DNA of 64,000 bases from Arthrobacter saudimassiliensis (GTDB lineage: Bacteria > Actinomycetota > Actinomycetes > Actinomycetales > Micrococcaceae). The DNA lies in the NCBI GenBank assembly GCA_900016675.1, contig LN483071.1:682001-746000 (forward strand), written 5' to 3'. The notes below the pieces were generated by a model that worked only from the letters and a program-made list of their open reading frames with translations, searched no databases and was not told where the DNA came from. Both the position numbers and the translations under genes were made by a program. This document shows, piece by piece, positions 8,346 through 18,846 of this stretch (its first letter is position 1; each line of letters opens with the position of its first letter).

Positions 8346-9917
8346 ATGGCACGCGGTGACGGTACGCTTTCCCATGACCTGCTTCCCGGAGAAAAAGGAC
8401 CCCAAGACGCCTGTGGCGTCTTCGGTGTCTGGGCTCCCGGGGAGGAAGTCGCCAAACTGACCTATTACGGGCTGTATGCGCTGCAGCACCGTGGACAGGA
8501 GTCCGCGGGCATCGCCACCAGTGACGGCAACAGGATCAGCGTCTACAAGGACATGGGCCTGGTCTCCCAGGTCTTCGACGAGTCCACGCTGAACACCCTG
8601 CAGGGGCACATCGCCATCGGCCACTGCCGCTACTCCACGACGGGCGGCTCGCACTGGGCCAACGCCCAGCCCACCCTGGGCGCCACCTCCGAGGGCACGG
8701 TCGCCCTGGCCCACAACGGCAACCTGACCAATTCGGCCGAACTCTACGAACGCATCCTCGAGCGCGAAGGCCGCCCCCGGCAGGGCGAAATCGCGCAGGG
8801 CAACACCTCCGACACCGCGCTCGTCACGGCACTGCTCAACGGCAACGACGGCCGAAGCCTGGAGCAGACCGCCCTGGACCTGCTGCCGACCCTGAGCGGA
8901 GCGTTCTCCTTCGTCTTCATGGACGAGCACACCCTGTACGCCGCCCGCGACACCTACGGCGTGCGGCCGCTGGTCCTGGGCCGGCTCGAACGCGGCTGGG
9001 TGGTGGCCTCCGAGCAGGCCGCGCTGGCCACGGTGGGCGCCAGCTTCATCCGGGAGATCAAGCCCGGCGAGTTCATCGCGATCGACGAAACCGGCGTGCG
9101 CTCCCAGAGCTTCGCCCCGGCGACGCCGGCGGGCTGCGTGTTCGAGTACGTCTACCTCGCCCGCCCGGATGCCAGCATCTCCGGCCGCTCGGTCTATGAA
9201 TCCCGGGTGGAAATGGGCCGCCAGCTGGCCCGCGAAAACACCCACGACGCCGACATCGTCATTCCGGTGCCCGAGTCCGGCACCCCCGCGGCCGTGGGCT
9301 ACGCCGAGGAATCGGGCATCCCGTTCGCGCACGGCTTCGTCAAGAACGCCTACGTGGGCCGTACCTTCATCCAGCCCAGCCAGACGCTGCGGCAGCTGGG
9401 CATCAAGCTCAAGCTCAACGCCCTGGAATCGGTGATCCGCGGCAAGCGCGTGGTGGTCGTCGACGATTCGATCGTGCGCGGCAACACGCAGCGGGCCATC
9501 GTGCGGATGCTGCGCGAGGTCGGCGCCGCCGAGGTCCACGTGAAGATCTCCTCCCCGCCGGTCAAGTGGCCCTGCTTCTACGGCATCGACTTCGCCTCCC
9601 GTGCCGAGCTGATCGCCAACGGGGCGGACACCGAGGAGATCTGCACCTCGATCGGCGCCGATTCCCTGGCCTACATCTCCGAGGAGGGGATGATCAGCGC
9701 CACCGAGCAGCCGCGCGAACGCCTGTGCACCGCGTGCTTCACCGGGAACTATCCGATTTCCCTTCCGTCCGCGGACCGGCTCGGCAAGAACCTGCTCGAA
9801 TCGGCCGGCGGCTGCAGCCCGGCCGCGCAGGCCGCCGGATCCAACGGGTGCGATCCCGGCCCGGACAGCGAACTTGAATCCCTCGTCACCGCATCCGACA
9901 AGAAAGAATCCGTATGA
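8346..9917 (+). CDS. purF: Amidophosphoribosyltransferase
   Basis: A 523-residue enzyme committing PRPP and glutamine to purine synthesis. A propeptide of about 22 residues precedes the catalytic Cys23 in ACGVFGVW, so autocleavage to expose Cys is expected. The glutaminase domain (about 23-260) is followed by a phosphoribosyltransferase domain with the PRPP loop VVVVDDSIVRGNT. Late cysteines (LCTACFTG) fit the Fe-S-containing Bacillus-type enzyme. The stop overlaps purM by 4 nt, so purF-purM form an operon. Confidence 0.97.
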   Translation: MARGDGTLSHDLLPGEKGPQDACGVFGVWAPGEEVAKLTYYGLYALQHRGQESAGIATSDGNRISVYKDMGLVSQVFDESTLNTLQGHIAIGHCRYSTTGGSHWANAQPTLGATSEGTVALAHNGNLTNSAELYERILEREGRPRQGEIAQGNTSDTALVTALLNGNDGRSLEQTALDLLPTLSGAFSFVFMDEHTLYAARDTYGVRPLVLGRLERGWVVASEQAALATVGASFIREIKPGEFIAIDETGVRSQSFAPATPAGCVFEYVYLARPDASISGRSVYESRVEMGRQLARENTHDADIVIPVPESGTPAAVGYAEESGIPFAHGFVKNAYVGRTFIQPSQTLRQLGIKLKLNALESVIRGKRVVVVDDSIVRGNTQRAIVRMLREVGAAEVHVKISSPPVKWPCFYGIDFASRAELIANGADTEEICTSIGADSLAYISEEGMISATEQPRERLCTACFTGNYPISLPSADRLGKNLLESAGGCSPAAQAAGSNGCDPGPDSELESLVTASDKKESV

Positions 9918-11035
9918 GCGAGAACGCCATCACCTATGCCTCCGCCGGCGTCGACGTCGAAGCGGGCGACCGCGCCGTGGAGCTGATGAAGGCGGCCGTC
10001 AAGGCCACGCACAATGACCAGGTCCTCGGCGGGGTCGGCGGATTCGCGGGACTGTATGACGTCTCCCGGCTGCTCACCTACCGGAAGCCGCTGCTGGCCA
10101 CCTCCACCGACGGGGTCGGCACGAAGGTGGCCATCGCCCAGGCCATGGATATCCACGACACCATCGGCTTTGACCTGGTCGGCATGGTTGTCGACGACAT
10201 TGTGGTGGTGGGCGCCGAGCCCCTGTTCATGACGGACTACATCGCCTGCGGCAAGGTCGTTCCGGAACGGATCGCGGGCATCGTGCGCGGCATCGCGGCG
10301 GCCTGCGAGGTGGCCGGCACCGCCCTGGTCGGCGGGGAGACCGCCGAGCACCCCGGGCTGCTCGGGGAGCATGAATACGACGTTGCGGGCGCTGCGACCG
10401 GCGTCGTCGAGGCCGATGATCTGCTGGGCCCGGACCGGGTGCGCGAGGGCGACGTGGTCATCGCGATGGCTTCCTCCGGCCTGCACTCCAACGGCTATTC
10501 GCTGGTCCGCCGCGTCGTCAACCACGCCGGCTGGCAGCTGGAGCGGCAGGTCTCCGAACTCGGCCGCACCCTCGGCGAGGAGCTGCTGGAACCGACCCGC
10601 GTGTACGCGGCCGACTGCCTGGACCTGGCCCGGCACGAGGCCGCCGGAGTGCACGGCTTCAGCCACGTCACCGGAGGCGGTCTTGCCGCCAACCTGGCAC
10701 GGGTGCTGCCCAAGGGCCTGCAGGCCACCGTGGACCGGTCCACGTGGGAGCTGCCCCCGATCTTCCGCCTGGTCAGCGAGCTCGGAAACGTGCCCCTGCC
10801 GGATCTGGAGCGCACGCTGAACCTGGGCGTGGGCATGGTCGCGATCGTCGATGCCGGCGGAGCCGACGCGGCCCTGGCACGCCTCGCCGCCCGCGGCGTC
10901 CCGGCCTGGGTCATGGGCACCGTGGGAGCCGCAGAGGCCGCACCCGGTTCCGACCCCGACTACGTGCAGGGCGCCAAGGGCGTGGACGGCGGCGCCGTCA
11001 GGCTCGTCGGCCGCTACGCCGGCCAGCAGGGTTAG
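9914..11035 (+). CDS. purM: Phosphoribosylformylglycinamidine cyclo-ligase
   Basis: A 373-residue AIR synthetase, the fifth step of purine synthesis. The N-terminus ITYASAGVDVEAGDRAVELMK is diagnostic; LLATSTDGVGTK, the VVGAEPLFMTDYIACGK loop and the C-terminal FSHVTGGGLAANLARVLP-type glycine loop follow. It overlaps purF in an ATGA arrangement, and a strong hairpin follows 14 nt after the stop. Confidence 0.97.
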   Translation: MSENAITYASAGVDVEAGDRAVELMKAAVKATHNDQVLGGVGGFAGLYDVSRLLTYRKPLLATSTDGVGTKVAIAQAMDIHDTIGFDLVGMVVDDIVVVGAEPLFMTDYIACGKVVPERIAGIVRGIAAACEVAGTALVGGETAEHPGLLGEHEYDVAGAATGVVEADDLLGPDRVREGDVVIAMASSGLHSNGYSLVRRVVNHAGWQLERQVSELGRTLGEELLEPTRVYAADCLDLARHEAAGVHGFSHVTGGGLAANLARVLPKGLQATVDRSTWELPPIFRLVSELGNVPLPDLERTLNLGVGMVAIVDAGGADAALARLAARGVPAWVMGTVGAAEAAPGSDPDYVQGAKGVDGGAVRLVGRYAGQQG

Positions 11036-11049
11036 GCTGCAGCTGCCTT

Positions 11050-11082
11050 GGAAGGCGGGCACCCGGCGGGTGCCCGCCTTCC
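11050..11082 (+). terminator. Hairpin terminator after purM
   Basis: A perfect 15-bp inverted repeat (11050-11064 with 11068-11082) with a 3-nt loop starts 14 nt after the purM stop. There is no long T-tract, common for GC-rich actinobacterial terminators. Confidence 0.75.
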
Positions 11083-11171
11083 GGCATCTTCTCTGCCGCC
11101 GACAGGCGGTAGAGCTGAAGCGGTTGCCCCGGGCAGGACGCGGCGGCTGCGGGTGACTACCTGTTAACAGC

Positions 11172-11207
11172 CTTCAGCGGATCCACCCGGTGGGTGATCC
11201 GCTGAAG
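11172..11207 (-). terminator. Hairpin terminator after the DUF3073 gene
   Basis: A 16-bp inverted repeat with one bulged C (11172-11188 with 11192-11207) and a 3-nt loop. It lies 39 nt downstream of the DUF3073 stop on the minus strand and, with the hairpin at 11050, separates the convergent purM and DUF3073 transcripts. Confidence 0.65.
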
Positions 11208-11246
11208 TATGGCTGGTCGCCAACGCCTGAAAAGTTGCTGCCGCGG

Positions 11247-11480
11247 CTAGCCGGTGCGGCGGGCGTCCTCATCATCGTTATCGTCGCCAAATTGATCCGC
11301 GTACTTGTCTTCATACGCCGAGTAGTCCGGCTCCGCCGGCTCCTCGGGGTAGCGACTCGAGGGACGGTTCGACGGGCCCGACAGCTCACGCTGCAGCGCC
11401 GAATAGTCCGTGGCCGGAGTGAAGTACTTCATCTCCCGAGCCTGCTTGGTAGCTTTTGCCTTCTGACGGCCGCGCCCCAT
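11247..11480 (-). CDS. DUF3073 family protein
   Basis: A 77-residue protein with the strongly conserved actinobacterial N-terminus MGRGRQKAKATKQAREMKYF, then TDYSALQREL and a disordered acidic C-terminus. The basic head and acidic tail suggest nucleic-acid or ribosome contact, but the family has no assigned function. An AAGGGGG Shine-Dalgarno sits 8 nt before the ATG. A place next to purM is typical in actinobacteria. Confidence 0.9.
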   Translation of the reverse strand: MGRGRQKAKATKQAREMKYFTPATDYSALQRELSGPSNRPSSRYPEEPAEPDYSAYEDKYADQFGDDNDDEDARRTG

Positions 11481-11712
11481 GGCGTGACCCCCTTTTTGCG
11501 TCGATCCGGAAGAGGTCGCTCGGGCACGAGCGAGGCCCCGGAATAATTGGTCAATTTGTCGTAACTACAGGTTACATGCTTTCCGGCTGCCTTGTGGGCG
11601 CGCGACGGCGTCCGGCGCCCCTGAGGCCCGCATCGGCCGGAGAACCGGGTACGGCACCATCCTGCGTTGCGGGGCCGGCATTGGCTAAAGTCGGGGGTGA
11701 GAAGGATTTTGA

Positions 11713-11730
11713 GGGGCACACGTGTGCCCC
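11713..11730 (+). promoter_or_regulatory. 18-bp perfect palindrome in the 5' region of the acidic repeat protein gene
   Basis: GGGGCACACGTGTGCCCC is a perfect palindrome, 25 nt before the ATG at 11756 and 21 nt after a possible -10 TAAAGT (11686-11691). It could be a dimeric repressor operator or, if transcribed, an mRNA hairpin just before the Shine-Dalgarno (GGGAGG, 11736-11741). Confidence 0.5.
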
Positions 11731-11755
11731 CGACAGGGAGGATCAGGCGTTCACC

Positions 11756-14700
11756 ATGAGCGATCAGAAGAACACACCCGGAGAGGATCCCTCCCCGGAG
11801 CAGGCGCCTGGCCGTCCCGAGCCGGAGGGTGGTGGACTGAAGGGATTGGCACGCAGCCTGTTCGGCCGGCGCAAGGGCAAGGATGACCGGCAGGGCAGCG
11901 GAACCCGGGCGGGCACGCCGGGCGGAGAGAGCGGGCAGCCGGCCGCTGACAACGCCGCTTCCGGACCGGCCCGCACCGCGGCACCCGACGCGGACTCCGC
12001 CTCAGCTCCGGGCGTGAAGGATGACGCTGCAGCGGATACCGCCGCGGCTCCCGAAACCGGAGCCGGAGCCGGCGATCCATCCGACACCGGCGACAACGTT
12101 GACGACAGCGTTGACAAGGAAGAGTCCGACGCCGCTGCCCCCGGTCCGGATTCCGGCGCCTCCCCCGCTGCATCCGGCACGCCGGACGACAACGCTGCCG
12201 ACGCAGACGCCGCCGATTCGGACCCGACGCCCGCCGCCGCCGATGCGGCACCGGCGACCGGAATGATCGACCTGGTGGCCCATACTCCCGCTCCGGCCTG
12301 GCTCTCCCCTGACGACAGCCGTGACGCTGAGACCTGGACGGCTGCCTTCGATGTCCAGGAGTCTGCTGCGGACGGACCCGACGGCACCCCATCCGCCGCT
12401 GACGCGCCGGAGGAGGCTGTGGCCGATGCCCAGGCTGACGGGTCACCGGCGGCTGAACCCGATGCCCCGGCCGAGGAAGACGCATCAGCCACTCCGGCCA
12501 CAGAGGAAGCCGCGGACAACGGCGACACCGGGGCCCCGGCTGCTTCCTCCGACCCGACTCCCGCCACCGGGCTGATTGATCTCGCCTCGCACACCGCTCC
12601 CCCGGCCTGGCTGTCCGCTGACGGCGGTCACGACGTCGACACCTGGACCCAGGCCTTCGAGGTCCAGGCAACGGCCGGCGACTCGGCCGGCGGGGCAACT
12701 GATGCCACCACGTCCACCGACAACCCGGCGGGCGCCGAGTCCGGCGACGCGGACAAGGCAGACGGCGGTGGCACGGCAGACGATTCCGGCAGCGGCGGAA
12801 AGACCGGCGCCGCTGCGGCCGCTACCGTAGCCGGCGTCGCCGGTGCCACGGCCCCACCTGCCGCCGCCGCCGTGGAACCGGAAGCCGCCGTGGCGGAAGC
12901 CGAAGCTGCCGTGAGCGCCCCGGATGACCTCCAGCTGGAGGAACCGACGCTGGCCGAACCGGCCATCAGCGCCGACGCAGCCGCCGCAGCCGGCGTGGAG
13001 GACGCGTCCTCGGAGGCACGCGCGGTGGAAGAGGAAGCCGCGGAGGCGGGAAGGATGGCGGCCGGCGGCGAGCCCCTGCCGCCGGGCACGGAGTTCTCCA
13101 CCGACGAGTCCTCCGGTGCCGCTGATCCGGCTGATACGGACCGGGAAGCCGATGCTTCAGGCGCTGCTGCCGACGACGCGCCCGAGGCCGCGGACAGCGC
13201 AGCCACGGATGACGAAGCTGCCGCTGCCCATCCCGCAGGCACCGACGAGGACGTCCAGGTCACGAACCCTGACGACATCCGGCTTGAGGAACCCACGCTT
13301 GCGGACGCTGCCGTCAGCGCAGACGTGGCGGAAGCCTCAGGAGTCCGCGACGCCGCGGAGGAAGCCCGTGCGGTTGAAGAGGAAGCGGCCGAAGCCGGCC
13401 GCATCGTCGCCGGCGGCGAGCCCCTTCCCCCGGGCTCCGATTTCCCGGCGGCCCGGTCATCCGGTGGTCCGGATTCCACCGATGCTCCGGCCGCCGACGC
13501 TGCCGCTGCAGCCGGCGCTGAAGGAGGCTCAGACTCCGTAAGCGAAACCGGGCCGAAAGTTGCCGGTGAAGCGGAAGCAAGCTCCGACGCCGACGCCGAA
13601 ACGGGGCCGAAGGCTGCCGGCGACGCAGAGGCCGGTTCCGACGCCGGCGCCGACGCCGATGCTGACGTCGATGCTGACGTCGATGCTGACGTCGACGCCG
13701 CTGCCAAGACCGGACCGCGGGTGGAGGAAGCAGGGGCAGAGGCGGAAGACGCCGAGGCCGACGCGGATGAGACGACGTCGTCGCCCGCCGACACCACGTC
13801 GGACGCGGGCACGGGAGCGGACACCGAGTCCGAGCCCCAGACCGAGACCGACACTGACACCGACGTCGACGCCGAGGCGGAGACCGTAGCCGACCCGTCG
13901 GCCGACGGGCTGCCCGCGGATGCCGACACCGACACCGACGTTGATCCCGACACCCCGGTCGATCCCGACGCCCCCCAGGCCCAGTCCGGCGCCGGTGCGG
14001 CAGCTGACACGGCGGCAGCGGCTGCCGCCGCCGCCGGCGCTTCCGCAGCGGGCAGCGCTGACGCGGCCGGCACGCCTTCCGCAGGCGACGCCGGGGCGGA
14101 TCCTGCTTCGGCAGCCGGCACCGGTTCCGCGGCGGACAACGTCACCGAGGCCGCCGCCGATGCCGGCGAAGCGGAACCGGCCGGGCGGCAGGCCCGGGAC
14201 CCCGGCGACGGTCAGGAACCCGACTCGTCTCACACGGCCGGCATCGCCGCGGCGGCACCGGTCACCGACCGGCTCAAGGCCACGCCGAGCGACCCTGACG
14301 GCCCGGAAGAGCCCGTCGTGGTCGCCAGCCCGGTCCCGGCGTCGGACTCGCGCCGCGCCCGCCGGGAAGCGGAGGCACCGCAGCGGAAGGGCGCCGCCAA
14401 CCGCCGCACCCTGGTGATGATCGGCGTCGCGGGCATCCTGGTGCTGCTGGCAGTGCTGCTGCTGACCCGCGTCCTCGGCCCCGGGGAACCCGGGGAAGGA
14501 GTGCTCCGGCAGGGCGTGGCCGCCAATGACCTGACCGCCGGAGACTGTCTGCGCGGATATGAAGGCGTGAGCAGCACCGTGGATGTCGTCACCTGCGAGA
14601 CGCCCCACAATGCCCAGCTGGTCGCCAGCGAAACCTACCCGGACGACGACGGCTTCCCCGGCGCGGACGAGCTGTCGGAACGCGCGGAACAGCTGTGCTC

Positions 14701-14860
14701 CGCCGCCCCGTACTCGGCGGCCGTGTCCGAGTACCCCGACCTGGAACTCAACCGGGCGATCCCGACCGAGGGCAGCTGGGAACGCGGCGACCGCCGGATC
14801 GACTGCTTCGTCGTCTCCCCGAACGGAGATGAGCTCGAGCAGTCGATGATCGCGCCGTGA
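11756..14860 (+). CDS. Acidic repeat protein with single membrane helix and C-terminal septum-formation domain
   Basis: A 1034-residue protein. Residues 1-45 include a basic patch (GLARSLFGRRKGK). Residues 46-883 are disordered and very rich in Ala, Asp and Glu. One membrane helix spans about 885-907. The last 120 residues, with four cysteines starting at C931 (GDC), match the actinobacterial septum formation family and should lie outside the cell. The disordered part has two aligned duplicated motifs: residues 167-201 and 270-304 (22 of 35 identical, core PAWLS and TWT.AF) and residues 389-447 and 505-563 (44 of 59 identical, core LEEPTLA, ARAVEEEAAEAGR, GGEPLPPG). A DADV triplet repeat adds a third. 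ATG 11756 is preceded by GGGAGG at 14 nt, longer than usual. The domain call is good; the motif function is unknown. Confidence 0.85.
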   Translation: MSDQKNTPGEDPSPEQAPGRPEPEGGGLKGLARSLFGRRKGKDDRQGSGTRAGTPGGESGQPAADNAASGPARTAAPDADSASAPGVKDDAAADTAAAPETGAGAGDPSDTGDNVDDSVDKEESDAAAPGPDSGASPAASGTPDDNAADADAADSDPTPAAADAAPATGMIDLVAHTPAPAWLSPDDSRDAETWTAAFDVQESAADGPDGTPSAADAPEEAVADAQADGSPAAEPDAPAEEDASATPATEEAADNGDTGAPAASSDPTPATGLIDLASHTAPPAWLSADGGHDVDTWTQAFEVQATAGDSAGGATDATTSTDNPAGAESGDADKADGGGTADDSGSGGKTGAAAAATVAGVAGATAPPAAAAVEPEAAVAEAEAAVSAPDDLQLEEPTLAEPAISADAAAAAGVEDASSEARAVEEEAAEAGRMAAGGEPLPPGTEFSTDESSGAADPADTDREADASGAAADDAPEAADSAATDDEAAAAHPAGTDEDVQVTNPDDIRLEEPTLADAAVSADVAEASGVRDAAEEARAVEEEAAEAGRIVAGGEPLPPGSDFPAARSSGGPDSTDAPAADAAAAAGAEGGSDSVSETGPKVAGEAEASSDADAETGPKAAGDAEAGSDAGADADADVDADVDADVDAAAKTGPRVEEAGAEAEDAEADADETTSSPADTTSDAGTGADTESEPQTETDTDTDVDAEAETVADPSADGLPADADTDTDVDPDTPVDPDAPQAQSGAGAAADTAAAAAAAAGASAAGSADAAGTPSAGDAGADPASAAGTGSAADNVTEAAADAGEAEPAGRQARDPGDGQEPDSSHTAGIAAAAPVTDRLKATPSDPDGPEEPVVVASPVPASDSRRARREAEAPQRKGAANRRTLVMIGVAGILVLLAVLLLTRVLGPGEPGEGVLRQGVAANDLTAGDCLRGYEGVSSTVDVVTCETPHNAQLVASETYPDDDGFPGADELSERAEQLCSAAPYSAAVSEYPDLELNRAIPTEGSWERGDRRIDCFVVSPNGDELEQSMIAP
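12254..12667 (+). repeat. Duplicated 35-residue motif (PAWLS/TWT type)
   Basis: Copies at 12254-12358 and 12563-12667 encode ATG-hydrophobic-IDL..HT...PAWLS.D..D..TWT.AF.VQ. The two align without gaps at 22 of 35 residues. Tryptophan and leucine positions are kept although the surroundings are low-complexity, arguing for selection on a short binding motif. Confidence 0.8.
12920..13444 (+). repeat. Duplicated 59-residue motif (LEEPTLA / GGEPLPPG type)
   Basis: Copies at 12920-13096 and 13268-13444 align without gaps at 44 of 59 residues. Each ends in AGGEPLPPG and has a charged helix-like centre (ARAVEEEAAEAGR). Confidence 0.85.
13658..13693 (+). repeat. Three perfect 12-bp tandem repeats
   Basis: The unit GATGCTGACGTC occurs three times in frame, encoding DADV each time. 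Such a repeat is prone to slipped-strand length change without frame loss. Confidence 0.9.
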
Positions 14861-14897
14861 TCCCGGGGGCCTGAGGACACCCGGCCCCGCAGGGGAA

Positions 14898-14967
14898 GAC
14901 ACAGGGAAGACACAGGGAAGGGGAAGCACCCGAGGGTGCCTCCCCTTCCCTGTGTCTTGCCTGTGTC
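14898..14967. terminator. Long inverted repeat between convergent genes, probable bidirectional terminator
   Basis: Arms 14898-14931 and 14934-14967 pair at 32 of 34 positions with only 2 nt between them. The gap separates the stops of the acidic repeat protein (14860) and clpB (15009). Both arms are built on repeated GACACAGGG units. There is no T-tract. It is far longer than needed to stop transcription. Confidence 0.75.
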
Positions 14968-15008
14968 CTGCCCGGGTCAGCCGGAGCTCCCGGGGCCGTG
15001 GCCGGCGG

Positions 15009-17648
<2,640 letters not shown>

Positions 17649-17741
17649 GGCGGTTCCTCCCTGGCTCAGAAACTCTTCCTACAGCTTCCGGCGGAAAGCA
17701 GGCCCAGCAGCACAGGCCTTAAACCCACCGAACGCAACAAA

Positions 17742-17774
17742 GTTGAGTGTAATCAACTCAACCTGAATTGTAAA
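17742..17774 (-). promoter_or_regulatory. clpB promoter with HspR (HAIR) box
   Basis: On the minus strand, -35 TTTACA (17769-17774), a 17-nt spacer and -10 TACACT (17746-17751). An inverted repeat, GTTGAGT (17742-17748), 7 nt, ACTCAAC (17756-17762), matches the known HAIR consensus CTTGAGT-N7-ACTCAAG and covers the -10. HspR binding there should block RNA polymerase until heat shock. Confidence 0.88.
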
Positions 17775-17846
17775 GTTATCCACAGCCTCCTCCACAGGAT
17801 GCAGGCCACGTTTTCCTGCCGAGGCCGCTGCGGCCGCCGCCCTTTC

Positions 17847-18449
17847 CTAGCGGCGGGGGTTGCTCCGGTGTTCGCGGTCGAACTCCAGCTTCGCCTCGGC
17901 CCACAGCCGGTTCCGGTGTTCGTAGAGCTCCCGGTCCTCGCCGCCGATGTCGGTGAGTGCGAGGGACTGTGCCGGGGTGGTCAGGGACCCCTCCAAATAG
18001 GCGGCCAGCCGGTCCAGGACGAACTCCCACCCCGGTCCCGCGGGCCACTCCTCTTCCCCCGGATCCGCGTAGACGAAGCGCTTGCGGACCGAGGCATACC
18101 GCAGCTCGATCCGCGTGGTGGAATCCTCGGCCGCCAGACGGATCTCCAGTTCGCCCGCCTGCCCGTGCCCCGGAACCCACGACACGGTCAGCAGCCGAGG
18201 AGGGTCGCAGCGCTCAATGACGCCGGTGGCGTTGTCCGGCAGCCGGTACTCGCCGCCGCGGCGAAAGTCTCCCTCGGGCTCCACCAGATAGACGGCAAGG
18301 CGCCCGGGATCGGTCAACGCGTCCCAGACCTCTTCAATGGGATGCGGCAGGCTCCGCGCGATCACGACCATGACGGCGTGCCCGGCATGGATCTGCCGAA
18401 GACCGAATCCCCTCTCCGTTTCGTTGAGCTTGACCTCAAGTTCAGGCAT
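17847..18449 (-). CDS. SRPBCC / AHSA1-type domain protein
   Basis: A 200-residue soluble protein with the AHSA1-like START fold signature: SLPHPIEEVWDALTDPGRLAVYL, followed by GDFRRGGEYRLPD and the C-terminal helix GWEFVLDRLAAYLEG. The C-terminal tail, after the domain, is highly charged. Starts exist up to GTG 18527, but ATG 18449 has a GGAG Shine-Dalgarno 7 nt upstream and starts near the conserved region. Family members bind hydrophobic ligands or act as Hsp90 co-chaperone-like proteins. The specific role is unknown; a place next to clpB is not enough to infer chaperone function. Confidence 0.82.
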   Translation of the reverse strand: MPELEVKLNETERGFGLRQIHAGHAVMVVIARSLPHPIEEVWDALTDPGRLAVYLVEPEGDFRRGGEYRLPDNATGVIERCDPPRLLTVSWVPGHGQAGELEIRLAAEDSTTRIELRYASVRKRFVYADPGEEEWPAGPGWEFVLDRLAAYLEGSLTTPAQSLALTDIGGEDRELYEHRNRLWAEAKLEFDREHRSNPRR

Positions 18450-18846
18450 GTTTCGACTCCTTGCTGCTGCCGCCCGTTCAGGGCCTACAGCCGGTCCGCC
18501 GCAGCCGACGGCTGTGGCGGCTGTCACTGCTGGATTGCTTCGACGGTAGCAGGGTTGGCCCCGCGGTGACAGGGGTCCCGGCTGCCCATACGCAGCCCGG
18601 CCGCCGCCGTGCCGTGCCCCGTTAAGCCGCTGGTGCGGGCGTTTGTGAAGTGTGACCGATCTCTAAGAAATGGCATACCCAGCATGCTTTTGGATAAGTT
18701 CGAAGTAATCCCGCGCCACGGCTGACGCCGTCGCCGGGGCCCGCCCTGCCCGAAACGGCCGGGCCGGCACGGCCCGCCGCGTGAGTCGCTCCGCAGTGTC
18801 GGAGGGCAACGGCGCGCCCCGCCCCTGTCGCCGATCCAAGGACCAC
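18450..18846. other. Divergent intergenic region between SRPBCC gene and betT
   Basis: A 397-nt region with no convincing gene. A minus-strand -10-like TACCGT (18543-18548) may serve the SRPBCC gene. On the plus side a relatively AT-rich stretch (18640-18710) probably holds the betT promoter, but no clean -35/-10 pair stands out. A 6-bp hairpin (18760-18765 with 18771-18776) lies in the likely leader. No betI gene or obvious BetI operator is present. Confidence 0.5.

Noticed and set aside
9749-11062. Open frame of 437 codons opposite purM
   Set aside because: purM is fully conserved on the plus strand, and the antisense product resembles nothing.
13658-13693. Tandem repeats as CRISPR
   Set aside because: Three contiguous 12-bp units without spacers, in frame within a coding region.
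12628-14145. Ser/Ala-rich frame of 505 codons opposite the acidic repeat protein
   Set aside because: It is the complement of Ala/Asp/Glu codons. The plus-strand frame has a membrane helix and a known domain.
18670-18708. Twelve-codon open frame upstream of betT as a leader peptide
   Set aside because: It has no Shine-Dalgarno and no regulatory codon run or attenuator after it.
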